Shown: positions 12,063 to 12,162 of the stretch, one piece after another
How the letters are laid out: each line of letters starts with the position of its first letter
How positions within the stretch are numbered: position 1 is the first letter of the stretch
Source: Planctomycetota bacterium
GTDB lineage: Bacteria > Planctomycetota > MHYJ01 > JACQXL01 > JAVHLO01
NCBI GenBank assembly: GCA_031082105.1
Contig: JAVHLO010000060.1
Span: 1-12,162, forward strand
Reading direction: 5' to 3'
Length of the DNA stretch: 12,162 bases
Made by a program: the position numbers and the translations under genes
The notes under the pieces: generated by a model
The model's input: only the letters and a program-made list of their open reading frames with translations
Database searches by the model: none
What the model was told of the DNA's origin: nothing

Positions 12063-12162
12063 GCCGCGACCGTGAGGGAGCGGTCAAGCCCTCGACGGAG
12101 GGCGGGCGAGGCTCGCGCGGGGCCCGCAATAATGTAGCACAGGCGTCCCGCCTGTGCCCGTC
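12063..12162. repeat. 100-bp direct repeat, copy 2 (cut by window end)
   Basis: This is the second copy of 11822-11921, offset by exactly 241 bases, 96% identical and still matching at the last base of the window, so its true end is not seen. The perfect GCACAGGCG/CGCCTGTGC hairpin is at 12137-12157. Confidence 0.85.

Larger units (their letters stand above)
11802..12162. other. Repeat mosaic downstream of the cyclase-CHAT gene
   Basis: From the stop at 11801 to the window end there is no credible gene. Two 100-base direct repeats, a GGGAG-CTCCC hairpin (11931-11947), a GGCAGCT hairpin and a GAGCAAGAGC composite fill most of it. Open frames across it are products of the GC-rich repeats. Confidence 0.65.

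Overview
The window is GC-rich DNA (visibly G/C-dominated third codon positions) from a bacterium I cannot name. Secreted caspase-fold and LanC-like proteins, a cyclase-CHAT-TPR giant, an STN-type domain on a lipoprotein, and many short REP-like and 'CACAGAGACACGGAGG'-type intergenic repeats would fit an uncultivated planctomycete-like or related environmental lineage. That is a low-confidence inference. No RNA gene, CRISPR array, transposase or phage gene was seen.

Minus strand, about 1-6911: four genes read leftward in the order LanC-like B (6911-5463), caspase-fold lipoprotein B (5119-3071), LanC-like A (2591-1656), caspase-fold secreted protein A (1532 to beyond position 1). This is a two-gene unit, LanC-like followed by a C25/caspase-like protein, present twice in tandem. 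Unit A keeps the expected catalytic and zinc residues, but its LanC-like gene has lost its 5' end. In unit B the equivalent histidine is Cys in both proteins (GHG to GCG in the protease-like protein, CHG to CCG in the LanC-like protein). The gaps between these genes carry imperfect inverted repeats of several related families.

About 6990-7070: a divergent promoter region, with a sigma70-like promoter for LanC-like B on the minus strand and a near-consensus one for folD on the plus strand. folD (7168-8061) is an ordinary, intact housekeeping gene.

Plus strand, 8493-11801: one 1102-residue protein joining a class III adenylyl cyclase domain, a CHAT caspase-like domain with its His/Cys pair, a single membrane helix, a Thr-rich linker, a FlgO/TolB-like domain and TPR-type helices. 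It looks like a transmembrane signalling protein with cyclase and protease modules inside and a sensor or scaffold outside. Mosaics of REP-like hairpins lie on both sides (8062-8492 and 11802-12162), including a 100-bp direct repeat near the right end.

Taken together, three clan CD (caspase-fold) proteins and two LanC-like proteins lie within 12 kb. The duplicated exported LanC-like/caspase-like pair and the cyclase-CHAT receptor-like chimera are the candidates for an undescribed system. Any functional link between the two halves is inference from proximity only.
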